The notes under the pieces are model-generated. The model saw only the letters and a list, made by a program, of their open reading frames with translations. It was not told the DNA's origin and made no database searches. Made by a program: the position numbers and the translations under genes. Of a stretch of DNA of 33,864 nt, positions 17,956 to 26,302 are shown in pieces. Each line of letters opens with the position of its first letter. Position 1 is the stretch's first letter. Source of the DNA: Brucella haematophila (GTDB taxonomy: Bacteria; Pseudomonadota; Alphaproteobacteria; Rhizobiales; Rhizobiaceae); contig NZ_VCPE01000027.1 of NCBI RefSeq assembly GCF_005938105.1, positions 1 through 33,864 of the forward strand, given 5' to 3'.

Positions 17956-19296
17956 ATGAGCAATGCAGGAACGCATGTCGATGCCAATGGCGAGATCGAA
18001 GCGGCGCATGACGCCCACGATACGCGCCGTCGTGTCTATGCGATTGTGGCCAGTGCTTCGGGCAATCTGGTCGAATGGTATGATTTCTATGTTTATTCGT
18101 TTGGTGCGCTTTACTTCGCATCGCAGTTTTTCCCGGCCGAGGATCAGACCAGCCAGCTTTTGAATGCTGCTGCGATTTTCGCGGCAGGCTTTCTGATGCG
18201 TCCGATCGGCGGCTGGTTGTTTGGCCGTATCGCCGACAAGCTGGGCCGTCGCACATCGATGCTGATTTCCGTCACCATGATGTGTTTTGGCTCGTTTGCC
18301 ATCGCTATTCTGCCGACCTACGCCTCGATTGGCGTGCTGGCTCCGGTGCTGTTGCTGATCGTGCGTCTGTTGCAGGGCCTTTCGGTCGGCGGCGAATATG
18401 GCACGACAGCGACCTATATGAGTGAAGTGGCGCTTGCAGGGCGTCGCGGCTTCTTCTCGTCGTTTCAGTATGTCACGCTGATCGGCGGCCAGCTACTGGC
18501 CGTTCTGGTGATTGTGCTTCTCCAGTTCATGCTCACATCCGAGCAGCTTCATGCCTGGGGCTGGCGCATCCCGTTTGCAATCGGCGGTCTCGCCGCCATT
18601 GTGGCGCTCTTTCTGCGTCGCACGCTGCATGAAACCACCACGGAAGAAACCCGCAGCAGCAAGGCTGCGGGCAGCTTCGCCACCATCTGGAAGCATCACC
18701 GCAAGGCGTTTCTGGTTGTTGTCGGCTTCACGGCAGGCGGTTCGCTCGCCTTCTATACCTTCACTACCTATATGCAGAAATATCTGGTCAATACGGCCGG
18801 TATGAGCAAGGAAACCGCCAGTGAAACGATGACCTTCGTGCTGCTGGCCTATATGCTCATGCAGCCGCTGTTCGGCGCGCTGTCTGACAAGATCGGTCGC
18901 AAGACCATGATGATCGGCTTCGGCGGCATCTCGATCCTCACGACGATCCCTTTGATGACGCTGATCGGCTCGGTGCAAAGCTCGACCATGGCCTTCATCT
19001 ACATCGTGATCGCGCTGGCTGTGGTGAGCATGTACACCTCTATCAGCGGTATCGTGAAAGCCGAGCTTTTTCCGGCGGAAGTGCGCGCACTCGGCGTTGG
19101 TTTCTCCTACGCTATCGCCAATGCGATCTTTGGCGGCACGGCGGAATATGTCGCGCTGTGGTTCAAGCAGCAGGGCATGGAAAGCGGCTTCTTCTGGTAC
19201 GTGACCATCATGATGGTCATCGTCTTTGCGGTCAGCATCTTCATGCCGAACCCGCGCAAGCACGGCTATCTGCAAGGGCACGGGTCTGTCGATTAA
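17956..19296 (+). CDS. MFS transporter of the metabolite:H+ symporter (MHS) family
   Basis: 446 residues with twelve predicted membrane segments. The MHS hallmarks are present: [15 protein letters not shown] in the first segment, [18 protein letters not shown] between segments 2 and 3, and [13 protein letters not shown] in segment 4. The family moves organic acids or osmolytes such as alpha-ketoglutarate, citrate, shikimate, proline or betaine with protons; KgtP is a frequent name, but the substrate cannot be told from sequence. GGAG lies 8 nt before ATG 17956; a TTG at 17941 is rejected. Upstream are about 170 bp of AT-rich non-coding DNA after the tam terminator. Confidence 0.85.
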   Translation: MSNAGTHVDANGEIEAAHDAHDTRRRVYAIVASASGNLVEWYDFYVYSFGALYFASQFFPAEDQTSQLLNAAAIFAAGFLMRPIGGWLFGRIADKLGRRTSMLISVTMMCFGSFAIAILPTYASIGVLAPVLLLIVRLLQGLSVGGEYGTTATYMSEVALAGRRGFFSSFQYVTLIGGQLLAVLVIVLLQFMLTSEQLHAWGWRIPFAIGGLAAIVALFLRRTLHETTTEETRSSKAAGSFATIWKHHRKAFLVVVGFTAGGSLAFYTFTTYMQKYLVNTAGMSKETASETMTFVLLAYMLMQPLFGALSDKIGRKTMMIGFGGISILTTIPLMTLIGSVQSSTMAFIYIVIALAVVSMYTSISGIVKAELFPAEVRALGVGFSYAIANAIFGGTAEYVALWFKQQGMESGFFWYVTIMMVIVFAVSIFMPNPRKHGYLQGHGSVD

Positions 19297-19319
19297 ACGG
19301 CCCTAGGCCTCTACGATCA

Positions 19320-19344
19320 AACGCCGCCCTCCGGGCGGCGTTTT
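19320..19344. terminator. Terminator shared by the MHS transporter and DUF2293 genes
   Basis: AACGCCGCCC (19320-19329) and GGGCGGCGTT (19333-19342) pair with a 3-nt loop, followed by TTTT on the plus strand. It abuts the stop codon of the convergent minus-strand gene. Confidence 0.8.
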
Positions 19345-19667
19345 CACATCTCCACCGCTTCGTCGTCTTCCGGCGATAAAAGCCGCGTTGCACGCCATTC
19401 CGTCAGCTTTGAATTGATTGCATCCAGCACGAAGAAGCGGGCGGAATCCTTGTCGTATCCGTCATCGCGCAACGTATCGTAATCCGTATGGGCATGGCGC
19501 ACATGCGCCACAGTGGCAAGCCATACCGCTGTGGATGGCGGCAGCGTCTTCATATGCGGAGCCAGAGCCGCCGCTCTGATCGGCTCGGAATCTGAATAGG
19601 GAACCGCCGGAAGCAGCAATGTGAGCGATTTGGCGATTGCCTTTTGACGCATAGTGCTCGCACGCAT
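19344..19667 (-). CDS. DUF2293 domain protein
   Basis: 107 residues. The block AVPYSDSEPIRAAALAPHMKTL followed by PSTAVWLATVAHVRHAHTDYDTL, GYDKDSARFFVLDAINSKLTEWRATR is the DUF2293 signature. The family is small, alpha-helical, cytoplasmic and of unknown function, common in alphaproteobacteria. ATG 19667 is preferred (GGAAAG close upstream); the frame extends further to 19757 without a ribosome site and would run into the operator at 19755-19776. Confidence 0.8.
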   Translation of the reverse strand: MRASTMRQKAIAKSLTLLLPAVPYSDSEPIRAAALAPHMKTLPPSTAVWLATVAHVRHAHTDYDTLRDDGYDKDSARFFVLDAINSKLTEWRATRLLSPEDDEAVEM

Positions 19668-19754
19668 GGCGCTTTCCTTTCCTGCATTCGCTGTGAACGA
19701 ATCCCCAGCTCGATTCATTCTGCCATGAAAAGCGCTTGCATAGGAATGCCTTTC

Positions 19755-19776
19755 CATATAAACATATCTTTATATG
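19755..19776. promoter_or_regulatory. 22-bp operator in front of the ArsR-methyltransferase/metF operon
   Basis: The arms CATATAAACAT and ATCTTTATATG are inverted repeats matching at 10 of 11 positions. The element lies 47 bp before the start of the ArsR-type regulator and about 90 bp from the divergent DUF2293 start. Its AT-rich form with ATATAAA-type arms resembles the sites proposed for SahR-type regulators of methionine metabolism, which would make the operon autoregulated. Recognition by the adjacent protein is inferred from position and symmetry. Confidence 0.6.
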
Positions 19777-19822
19777 TTTTTAAGCGCAGCGTGGGTTGCG
19801 CGCCAACGGAAGAGCTGAAGAT

Positions 19823-20905
19823 ATGGCCGGTTTGCAATTGCAACTCGATCAGATGGTGGATGTGTTGAAGGCGGTGGCAGAGCCAAGCCGTCTGCGCATT
19901 CTGGCGCTTCTGGCGCGAGGTGACCTGACGGTTTCCGATCTGACGACTATTCTCGGCCAGTCGCAGCCGCGCGTGTCGCGCCATCTCAAGCTGTTGGGCG
20001 AAGCCGATCTCATCGACCGCTATCAGGAAGGGGCATGGGCCTATTTCCGGCTGGCGGATAATGCGATTTGCGGTGATCTGGCGCGTGGTTTGCTGGCGCG
20101 TCTCGACCGCTCCGATGCGCTGGTCGAGCGCGATCTGGAGCGGCTTTCACAGGTCAAGTCCAGCCGTCAGGAAAAGGCCGCGGCCTATTTCAGCGCCAAT
20201 GCGGGTAGCTGGGGCGAAATCCGCAAGCTGCATGTTTCGGAAAATGCGGTCGAAACCGCACTCAAGAAAATCGTCGGCGAAAAGCCGTTTCAAGCCATGC
20301 TCGATGTCGGAACCGGCACCGGGCGCTTGCTGGAACTTTTCGCACCGCTTTATGCGCGCGGTCTTGGCATCGACATCAATCGCGACATGCTGGCCGTAGC
20401 CCGCGCCAATCTCGATCTTGCGGCCATCGGCAATGCGCAGGTGCGCCAGGGCGATGTTTATGCCCTGCCGGTCGAACGCGAGAGTTTCGATCTGGTGACG
20501 ATCCATCAGGTGCTGCATTTTCTGGACGATCCGCTTTCGGCGATCCGCGAAGGCGCGCGGGCGCTGCGCCCGAATGGTCGTTTGCTGATCGTCGATTTTG
20601 CGCCGCATACGCTCGAATTCTTACGCGAAGACCATGCGCATTTGCGCCTCGGCTTCAGCGACGAGCAGATGCTGGGCTGGATGAAGGAAGCAGGCCTTGA
20701 GCCTGAAAAGACGCTGGAACTCAAGCATGATCCCGAAAAGTTGTCAGACTTTTCGGATAAGATCATGCGTAAAAACAATGAGACTGCCCCGAAGGGCGCA
20801 AGCGGCGATGAGGGACTGACCGTCAAGCTTTGGCTTGCACGCGATCCGCGCCTTCTCATTGCCGATCCGGCAACGAATGAATCAAGCATGACGGAGACAG
20901 TGTGA
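19823..20905 (+). CDS. ArsR-family regulator fused to a SAM-dependent methyltransferase (SahR-like)
   Basis: 360 residues. The N-terminal 90 residues are a winged HTH of ArsR type (AVAEPSRLRILALLARG, recognition helix QSQPRVSRHLKLL). A linker leads to a class I methyltransferase domain with motif I AMLDVGTGTGRLLEL (about residue 158-172) and a later VLHFLDDPLSAIREGARAL block. The conserved fusion next to metF fits a regulator that senses S-adenosylmethionine or S-adenosylhomocysteine through the methyltransferase fold; no metal-binding Cys cluster is seen in the HTH. ATG 19823 is chosen over a TTG nine codons upstream. The stop overlaps the metF start (TGATG). Confidence 0.85.
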   Translation: MAGLQLQLDQMVDVLKAVAEPSRLRILALLARGDLTVSDLTTILGQSQPRVSRHLKLLGEADLIDRYQEGAWAYFRLADNAICGDLARGLLARLDRSDALVERDLERLSQVKSSRQEKAAAYFSANAGSWGEIRKLHVSENAVETALKKIVGEKPFQAMLDVGTGTGRLLELFAPLYARGLGIDINRDMLAVARANLDLAAIGNAQVRQGDVYALPVERESFDLVTIHQVLHFLDDPLSAIREGARALRPNGRLLIVDFAPHTLEFLREDHAHLRLGFSDEQMLGWMKEAGLEPEKTLELKHDPEKLSDFSDKIMRKNNETAPKGASGDEGLTVKLWLARDPRLLIADPATNESSMTETV

Positions 20906-21816
20906 TGGGTTTTTATGGTCTTTCCCGCCGACCGGATGTCGGCCAGACCACCCGGGTATCGTTCGAATTCTTTCCGCCCAAGTCGGAAGAGATGGAACAG
21001 CGCCTCTGGGAAACGGTCACACGGCTGGCGCCTTTGCAACCGGAATTCGTCTCGGTCACCTATGGTGCGGGCGGCTCGACGCGTGAGCGTACAATCCGCA
21101 CCGTTGCGCGCATTCTGAAGGAAACCGATATCCAGCCTGCGGCGCATCTGACCTGTGTGGATGCAACGCGCGAGGAAGTCGACCGCGTGGTGCGCGAGTT
21201 CGCCGATCTGGGCGTCAACCGTTTCGTGGCGCTCCGCGGTGATCCGGCTGCTGGTATTGGCGAAAAATATGTGCCGACAACCGGCGGCTATCTGAATGGC
21301 GCCGATCTGGTCGGCGGCCTGCGTCAGATTTCGGATTTTGATATTTCGGTTTCGGCCTATCCGGAAAAGCATCCGGAAAGCCCCGATTTCGCAACCGATA
21401 TCGACATGTTGAAGCGCAAGGTGGACAACGGCGCCACCCGCGCCATCACGCAGTTCTTCTTTGAAAACGATCTTTATGAGCGCTATGTCGAGCGCGTGCG
21501 CCGGGCGGGGATTTATATCCCGATCGTTCCGGGCGTTTTGCCGGTGCATAATTTCAAGCAGGTCAAGAATTTCTGCGCTCGTTCCGCGACGCATATTCCG
21601 GCTTGGCTTGCAGAACGCTTCGACGGACTGGAAAACGATCCGCAGACGCATCAGCTGGTCGCAGCCGCCATCGCAGCCGAGCAGGTCATGGACCTGATCG
21701 AGCGCGGCGTGCAGGATTTCCATTTCTATACGATGAACCGCGCCGATCTGCCTTACGCGATCTGCCATATGATCGGTATTCGCCCGAAGACCGAAGCGGC
21801 CTTGGAGCCTGCATAA
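20905..21816 (+). CDS. metF: 5,10-methylenetetrahydrofolate reductase
   Basis: 303 residues. It reduces methylenetetrahydrofolate to methyltetrahydrofolate, the methyl donor for homocysteine remethylation. The TIM-barrel family pattern is present: VSFEFFPPKSEEMEQ, FVSVTYGAGGSTRERT, AHLTCVD, a long RFVALRGDP loop, SVSAYPEKHPESP and ITQFFFENDLY. FAD is bound by the barrel. Its ATG shares one base with the stop codon of the regulator, so the two are translationally coupled and probably co-regulated by the operator at 19755. A terminator follows the stop. Confidence 0.95.
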   Translation: MGFYGLSRRPDVGQTTRVSFEFFPPKSEEMEQRLWETVTRLAPLQPEFVSVTYGAGGSTRERTIRTVARILKETDIQPAAHLTCVDATREEVDRVVREFADLGVNRFVALRGDPAAGIGEKYVPTTGGYLNGADLVGGLRQISDFDISVSAYPEKHPESPDFATDIDMLKRKVDNGATRAITQFFFENDLYERYVERVRRAGIYIPIVPGVLPVHNFKQVKNFCARSATHIPAWLAERFDGLENDPQTHQLVAAAIAAEQVMDLIERGVQDFHFYTMNRADLPYAICHMIGIRPKTEAALEPA

Positions 21817-21837
21817 GATCCTTGTATGACTAAGAAA

Positions 21838-21862
21838 AAAGCCCGCCGTTTCGGCGGGCTTT
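21838..21862 (+). terminator. Rho-independent terminator of the metF operon
   Basis: GCCCGCCG (21841-21848) pairs with CGGCGGGC (21852-21859), a 3-nt loop, with flanking A and T runs that extend the stem. Confidence 0.88.
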
Positions 21863-21927
21863 CTGTTTCTTGCGAGACCGGTCTATCCTCGAAACCTGTG
21901 TCGCCGTAATCGTCTGATGCGCCTGCT

Positions 21928-22014
21928 TTACGGTATGACGCCTGCTATCAACGCTGCAACAAATGCAAATGCTGCACAGATCATGAGGACATTCAAAGAT
22001 CGTGTCAGTCCCAT
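21928..22014 (-). CDS. 28-residue single-span membrane microprotein
   Basis: The frame starts at ATG 22014, preceded by AAGGAG with an ideal 8-nt spacing. It encodes a 28-residue peptide: a short basic start (MGLTRSLN), then one hydrophobic helix (VLMICAAFAFVAALIAGVI) to the C-terminus. Small proteins of this build are common in Rhizobiales, from memory, but I cannot name one. A longer in-frame start at 22119 gives an unlike N-terminus and lacks a ribosome site. It lies about 270 bp downstream of the AEC transporter on the same strand and may have its own promoter. Function unknown; a regulator of a membrane complex is a usual role for such peptides. Confidence 0.6.
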   Translation of the reverse strand: MGLTRSLNVLMICAAFAFVAALIAGVIP

Positions 22015-22284
22015 CGGTCTGTCTCCTTCATATGCGCCAGACAAGCGCCCGGCGCGCGCTGGTAGAGACTGGAATCTAAGCGCAAAAAGCCGAGAACAAA
22101 AGAAGATTTCGTGCTGCAACTTGGCGTGATTGTGAAAAAAACCTTCTGTTTACCACCTAAGTTATTGAAATTTCTGACCTGAAAAATCTGTTCACATTTC
22201 ATGAAAAAGACACAGAACTGACAGGATTTACGGGGTAATCGCCACAATTTCCACAGGCTGTTTGCAGCGATACCCCGCTTTTCG

Positions 22285-23220
22285 TCAGCGGATCAGGGCG
22301 AGAAACGCCGACAGAGTCACCACGGAAATGACCGTCGAATAGAGAATGACATTGGAGGTGATGGCCGCCTCACGCCGATAATGTTCGGCGAGCATGAAAG
22401 GGCCGGTGCCCGTCGGCAAGGCAGCGAGAAGGGCTGCGCTTTCCGCCATCAGAGGCGGCAGTCCGAAGACATAGACCGCAAGCAGCCATGTGGCGAGCGG
22501 CTGGACAATCAGTTTGACTGAAACGAGGAAGGCAATGGCGTTGACGCTTTCGCGCTCAACCTTGCGCGACTGCGCGAGGAACAGGCCAAGCGCCACAAGC
22601 GCACAAGGCGATGCAGCGCCACCGAGCATTTTGAGAAAAGTTTCGGCAGGGGCGGGGATCGTCAGCCCGAGGAAAGAGAAGATCGCTCCAAGTGCTGGTG
22701 CAAACAGCAGCGGATTGCGAATGAGCGAGCGGACGACTTTCCAGACGAGATGAAACGGCTTTTTCTCGGTTTGCAGGCCGATTTCGATCAGCACAATCGC
22801 AAAGGCGAAAGTGACGCAAACGGTTATGATGATCGAGATGGTGGTTGCGGCCAAAACGCCAGAGCCGAAAGCGATCATCGACAGCGGAATGCCCATATAG
22901 CCCGTATTGGGATAGGCGGCATTGAGGCCGTCGAGCGCCGTATCGGCAAGCGGCAATTTTCCGCGCAACCGCACCAGAAAGGGCAGGACGAAGGCGATGG
23001 CGCTGCTCAGCAGGAAGACGGCGATGAAACCCGGCTGCCAGAGTTCGCTGCCATGCGTATTGGCCATGATGTCGAACAAAAGCGCAGGCAGCGCCAGATA
23101 GACCACGAAGCGGTTCAGCTCTGCAATGGCGTGTGGTCCCAGTATTTTTAGCTTGAATGCGCCCCATCCGGAGAAAATGAGCGCAAATACGGGCAGGACG
23201 ACAAGCAGGGTAGTGAGCAT
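22285..23220 (-). CDS. AEC (auxin efflux carrier) family transporter
   Basis: 311 residues with about ten hydrophobic segments. Typical motifs are LNRFVVYLALPALLFDIMA near the N-terminus, NAAYPNTGYMGIPL in the middle (the conserved Asn-x-Gly loop) and ALLAALPTGTGPFMLAEHY near the C-terminus. Bacterial members export or import organic acids such as malate or malonate; auxin transport is not implied. No strong ribosome site precedes ATG 23220. Substrate cannot be assigned from context. Confidence 0.85.
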   Translation of the reverse strand: MLTTLLVVLPVFALIFSGWGAFKLKILGPHAIAELNRFVVYLALPALLFDIMANTHGSELWQPGFIAVFLLSSAIAFVLPFLVRLRGKLPLADTALDGLNAAYPNTGYMGIPLSMIAFGSGVLAATTISIIITVCVTFAFAIVLIEIGLQTEKKPFHLVWKVVRSLIRNPLLFAPALGAIFSFLGLTIPAPAETFLKMLGGAASPCALVALGLFLAQSRKVERESVNAIAFLVSVKLIVQPLATWLLAVYVFGLPPLMAESAALLAALPTGTGPFMLAEHYRREAAITSNVILYSTVISVVTLSAFLALIR

Positions 23221-23254
23221 GAAACAGGCATTCGTGGTGAGAGCAGAATAGGAA

Positions 23255-23280
23255 AAGGCGCGGGGATGATCCCGCGCCTT
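23255..23280 (-). terminator. Hairpin between the MltB-type and AEC genes
   Basis: AAGGCGCGGG (23255-23264) and CCCGCGCCTT (23271-23280) form a perfect 10-bp stem with a 6-nt loop. On the minus strand it is followed by TTCCT and lies 10 bp after the stop codon of the transglycosylase gene. Confidence 0.75.
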
Positions 23281-23289
23281 ATGATTTGT

Positions 23290-24528
23290 TTAGAGCTTGT
23301 CCAGAAGCTCCTGGGTCGGCCAGGAATCGGCTGGCATGCCAAGCCGCATCTGTTCGGCGCGCACGGCATCGCGGGTCAGGAGACCGTAAACACCGTCAAT
23401 CTTCGCGCCCATATCATAGCCGCGTGCCTGAAGCTTCGTTTGCAGCTCTTTCATCTGCTCCTGCGTCAGACCCGGAATTGGATTGCCGGGATCGAATGCA
23501 GGCGCACCGGCAAGGCGCGTCGCAAAATAGGCTGCGGTCGTCGCGTAGACGATGGATTTGTTCCATTCGACGAAGACGTCGAAATTCGAATAGGACAGGA
23601 AGGCAGGACCCTTGCGGCCAAGCGGCAGCAGCAGCGAGGCATCGCCGTCATCCGGTCCGAGTGGACCATTCAGGCCGGTCACACCCTGCTCAGCCCACCA
23701 GGAATGCGGCTTGCGATTGGTGCGGATGGCTTCTTCCCAAGGCAGATCCTTGGTGATGCGCACTTCTTCCAGCCACGGCTGGCCACGTTTCCAGCCCAGT
23801 TCGGAAATCATGCGACCGGCGGTCATCATGGCGTCAGGAACGCTGTTCTTCAGATCGACCTTGCCGTCACTGTCGCCATCGACGCCGCGCTCCAGATAAT
23901 CCTTGGGCAGAAGCTGCATCATGCCGATTTCGCCGGCCCATGCGCCGGTCGTGCTGGCATCAACAACGCCCGTATCGAACAGCTTGAGCAGCGCGATCAG
24001 CTGCGGACGGAAGAGATCCGGACGGCGGCAGTCATAGGAAAGGGTGACGAGCGCGTTCAGCGTGTCGAAATCACCCTGAATTGCGCCGTAATCGGTTTCA
24101 AGGCCCCAGAAAGAGGCAAGAACCGGACCCGGCACACCGTAGGTTTCTTCAACTTTCTTGAAGACATCGGCATGTTTGATCAGGTTTTCCTGGCCTTTTT
24201 TCAGGCGCGCTTCAGAGATGAGGCGCTTGGAAAATTCGGTGAAGGTCAGGTTGAAGACAGTCTGCTTGCGATCCCGGTCGAGCACCTTCTGCTCAAGCGA
24301 TGCCTTGTGCAGCTCGCTGATGCCCTTTTCACCGACACCGGCTTCACGCGCTTCCTTGGCCAGATTTTCGATCCACTGGCCAAGATCGGTCTCGCATTCC
24401 GGCTTGGGTGCGTTGACGGCAGCTTCGGTCGGAGCCGCAGGCGCCGGAGAGGTATTGGCAGTCTGCGCATTCGACACAGCGGTCGAAGCGAGCAGGGCGG
24501 CTGTCATGATGGAAGCAACAAACTTCAT
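23290..24528 (-). CDS. Lytic murein transglycosylase, MltB type, with peptidoglycan-binding domain
   Basis: 412 residues. A signal peptide covers about 1-22 (MKFVASIMTAALLASTAVSN) and a low-complexity Ala/Pro stretch follows. The catalytic SLT_2/MltB domain (about 50-340) contains Glu144 in SFWGLETDYGAIQGDFDTLNAL and the conserved GEIGMMQLLPKDYLERGVD. The last 65 residues are a PG_binding_1 domain (LQTKLQARGYDMGAKIDGVYGLLTRDAVR). The enzyme cleaves the glycan strand of murein with formation of an anhydro sugar, in the periplasm. ATG 24528 is preferred over a start 15 codons upstream because it leads directly into the signal peptide. There is no lipobox, unlike E. coli MltB. Confidence 0.88.
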   Translation of the reverse strand: MKFVASIMTAALLASTAVSNAQTANTSPAPAAPTEAAVNAPKPECETDLGQWIENLAKEAREAGVGEKGISELHKASLEQKVLDRDRKQTVFNLTFTEFSKRLISEARLKKGQENLIKHADVFKKVEETYGVPGPVLASFWGLETDYGAIQGDFDTLNALVTLSYDCRRPDLFRPQLIALLKLFDTGVVDASTTGAWAGEIGMMQLLPKDYLERGVDGDSDGKVDLKNSVPDAMMTAGRMISELGWKRGQPWLEEVRITKDLPWEEAIRTNRKPHSWWAEQGVTGLNGPLGPDDGDASLLLPLGRKGPAFLSYSNFDVFVEWNKSIVYATTAAYFATRLAGAPAFDPGNPIPGLTQEQMKELQTKLQARGYDMGAKIDGVYGLLTRDAVRAEQMRLGMPADSWPTQELLDKL

Positions 24529-24640
24529 CGGTAACTCACACTCGTTTTGCAGGGAGCAACAGGTCCCTTCCAAGGATTGCTAAAGCTATTGCCCCAACAA
24601 GCCATGGAAATGAAGCAAAACTTGATGTGTAAGGTCAAAC

Positions 24641-24660
24641 AGGCCCGTCTTAACGGGCCT
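24641..24660 (-). terminator. Terminator overlapping the GH25 stop codon
   Basis: AGGCCCGT (24641-24648) pairs with ACGGGCCT (24653-24660), a 4-nt loop, and TGTTTGACC follows on the minus strand. The stop codon of the lysozyme gene (24650-24652) lies in the loop region. Confidence 0.65.
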
Positions 24661-25510
24661 TGTTGCTTTCCAGCCACTTTTTCCACGTGGCGGCGTCGCC
24701 CGCGAAGACATTGATATCTGCGTCGCCCTTGATGCCCGGAATGACGCCCGTGCCGGTATATTGCCAGAAGGTCCAGGGATGAGGGCCGTATTTCTCATCC
24801 GGATGACCGGCGACCGAGCGCAACCAGAACGAATAGTCCGGTATCTGGCGCAGATCATTGTCGTCGAAGAAATCGACGGTCGTGTAGATGATCGGGCGCT
24901 TGCCATAATGCTTTTCAAGCGCTGCAAGGAAGATGCGCATTTCCTTGCGCACAACTGCCGCATTGGGCCGCAATTTGCAGGTTGGCGATTGCGGGTTCCA
25001 TTCCATATCGAGAACCGGCGGCAGCGCGGAAGGATCGCGCGGCACATTCTGGATATACCAGCGGGCCTGTTCGATGGCCGGACGGCAGAAATAATAGAAA
25101 TGATACGCGCTGCGGGGAATGCCTGCCTCGCGTGTGCCATTCCAATGCTCGGTAAAGCGGTCGTCCACACGGTCGCCGCCCTCGGTTGCCTTGATGAAGG
25201 CAAAGGAGATGCCGCTGGCGCGCACGGCGCTCCAGTCGGTGTTGACCTGATATTTTGAAACGTCGGTGCCGTGGATCGGATAGTGCCACGGCGTCTTGCC
25301 CGTCCAGTCATGCGGATCGCGGTCGCCAAAGCGTGGCGCCTTCACCGATCCCGATGGGGGTGGGATGCGGGCAACCGTGCCGTGCTTTTTCACATCGGAA
25401 AAATCGTAATCCACTGTCGTACAGGCTGAAAGCAGAAAAACGCCCATGCAGGAGGCAAAGCAGGAGCCAAGAAAGTTGCGGCTGGCCAGACGGCTCATGA
25501 GACGTTTCAT
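24650..25510 (-). CDS. GH25 (lysozyme-type) muramidase lipoprotein
   Basis: 286 residues. A signal sequence ends in the lipobox LLSAC with Cys30, so the protein is probably an outer-membrane or periplasm-facing lipoprotein. The GH25 domain (about 75-280) carries Asp83 in GTDVSKYQ and the catalytic pair Asp168 and Glu170 in PVLDMEWN, with the closing WTFWQYTGTG. It would cut the N-acetylmuramic acid to N-acetylglucosamine bond. No good ribosome site is seen before ATG 25510; ATG four codons later is an alternative. The next gene downstream encodes another murein hydrolase on the same strand, with a terminator between them. Confidence 0.88.
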   Translation of the reverse strand: MKRLMSRLASRNFLGSCFASCMGVFLLSACTTVDYDFSDVKKHGTVARIPPPSGSVKAPRFGDRDPHDWTGKTPWHYPIHGTDVSKYQVNTDWSAVRASGISFAFIKATEGGDRVDDRFTEHWNGTREAGIPRSAYHFYYFCRPAIEQARWYIQNVPRDPSALPPVLDMEWNPQSPTCKLRPNAAVVRKEMRIFLAALEKHYGKRPIIYTTVDFFDDNDLRQIPDYSFWLRSVAGHPDEKYGPHPWTFWQYTGTGVIPGIKGDADINVFAGDAATWKKWLESNKAR

Positions 25511-25602
25511 GCAGGGGTTCCGGTGTCGCGAATCAGTCCCTACAACGGTTACGCGATCCGCGACCGGTCGTCATCAGTCCAGTGCTGTTCTTGCTCCTAA
25601 TT

Positions 25603-26301
25603 TTAAGCTGAAGCGCGAATAACCGCGATCCATGCAAAGCCGCGATAGAGCACGCGGCGTTCCACCGACAGGCCGCGCTCGGCTGCAAGCCGCTCACATA
25701 CGGCGAACATGTCCTGACGCGGCGTCACATGGAACCAGTCGAGCCATGTGTAGAGGCTACGTTTGAACCATCCGGGAAGGCGGCCTTGATCGCCGAAATC
25801 GACGACATGTAATTCGCCCTCCGGTCCCAGATGCCGGATGCTTTCGCGAATGACCGATTGCCATTGCGGGATCATCGATATGGCATAGGAAATGAAGATG
25901 CGGTCGAAGCCGGTTTGACGGAAAAGCTGCTCGGGATCGAACTGCGCTGCATCTGCAAGTTCCAGCTGGGTGCGGCTTTCGATTCCAGCACGTCTGGCGG
26001 CGCTGCGGGCCGTATCCAGCATTTCTGCTGAAATATCGATGCCGTAAAGTTTCGCATCGGGATAGTGCTGCGCCGTTTTGACGAGGTTGCGACCGGTGCC
26101 GCAACCGATTTCCAGAACGCTGCCGCCATCCGGCACATGGAGTGTCGCGATCATCTGATCGCGACCCAGAAGGTAATATTTGCGTGTCGCATCATAGAAG
26201 TGGCGCTGATGGCGGTAAACCTTGTCCATCAAACGCGCATGGTTTGCACCCTGACCATTGCCCTGTGCGCTCGCACGGCTTCCTTCCGGGCTTTGCAGCA
26301 T
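25603..26301 (-). CDS. btaB: Diacylglyceryl-homoserine N-methyltransferase (betaine lipid synthesis)
   Basis: 232 residues of the class I SAM methyltransferase fold, motif I SVLEIGCGTGRNL near residue 61-73. The block YRHQRHFYDATRKYYLLGRDQMI at about 29-51 is characteristic of BtaB. It adds three methyl groups to diacylglycerylhomoserine to give the phosphorus-free betaine lipid DGTS, at the membrane. It is second in the btaA-btaB operon, starting one base after the btaA stop codon. Regulation by phosphate supply is inferred from the Pho box before btaA. Confidence 0.9.
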   Translation of the reverse strand: MLQSPEGSRASAQGNGQGANHARLMDKVYRHQRHFYDATRKYYLLGRDQMIATLHVPDGGSVLEIGCGTGRNLVKTAQHYPDAKLYGIDISAEMLDTARSAARRAGIESRTQLELADAAQFDPEQLFRQTGFDRIFISYAISMIPQWQSVIRESIRHLGPEGELHVVDFGDQGRLPGWFKRSLYTWLDWFHVTPRQDMFAVCERLAAERGLSVERRVLYRGFAWIAVIRASA

Positions 26302-26302
26302 G

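Noticed and set aside
20506-21768. Open frame of about 420 codons on the minus strand across the regulator and metF
   Set aside because: Antisense to metF, which carries all its family motifs.
23266-24534. Plus-strand frame opposite the MltB-type gene
   Set aside because: The minus strand has the catalytic glutamate, signal peptide and binding domain; the plus-strand frame has none.
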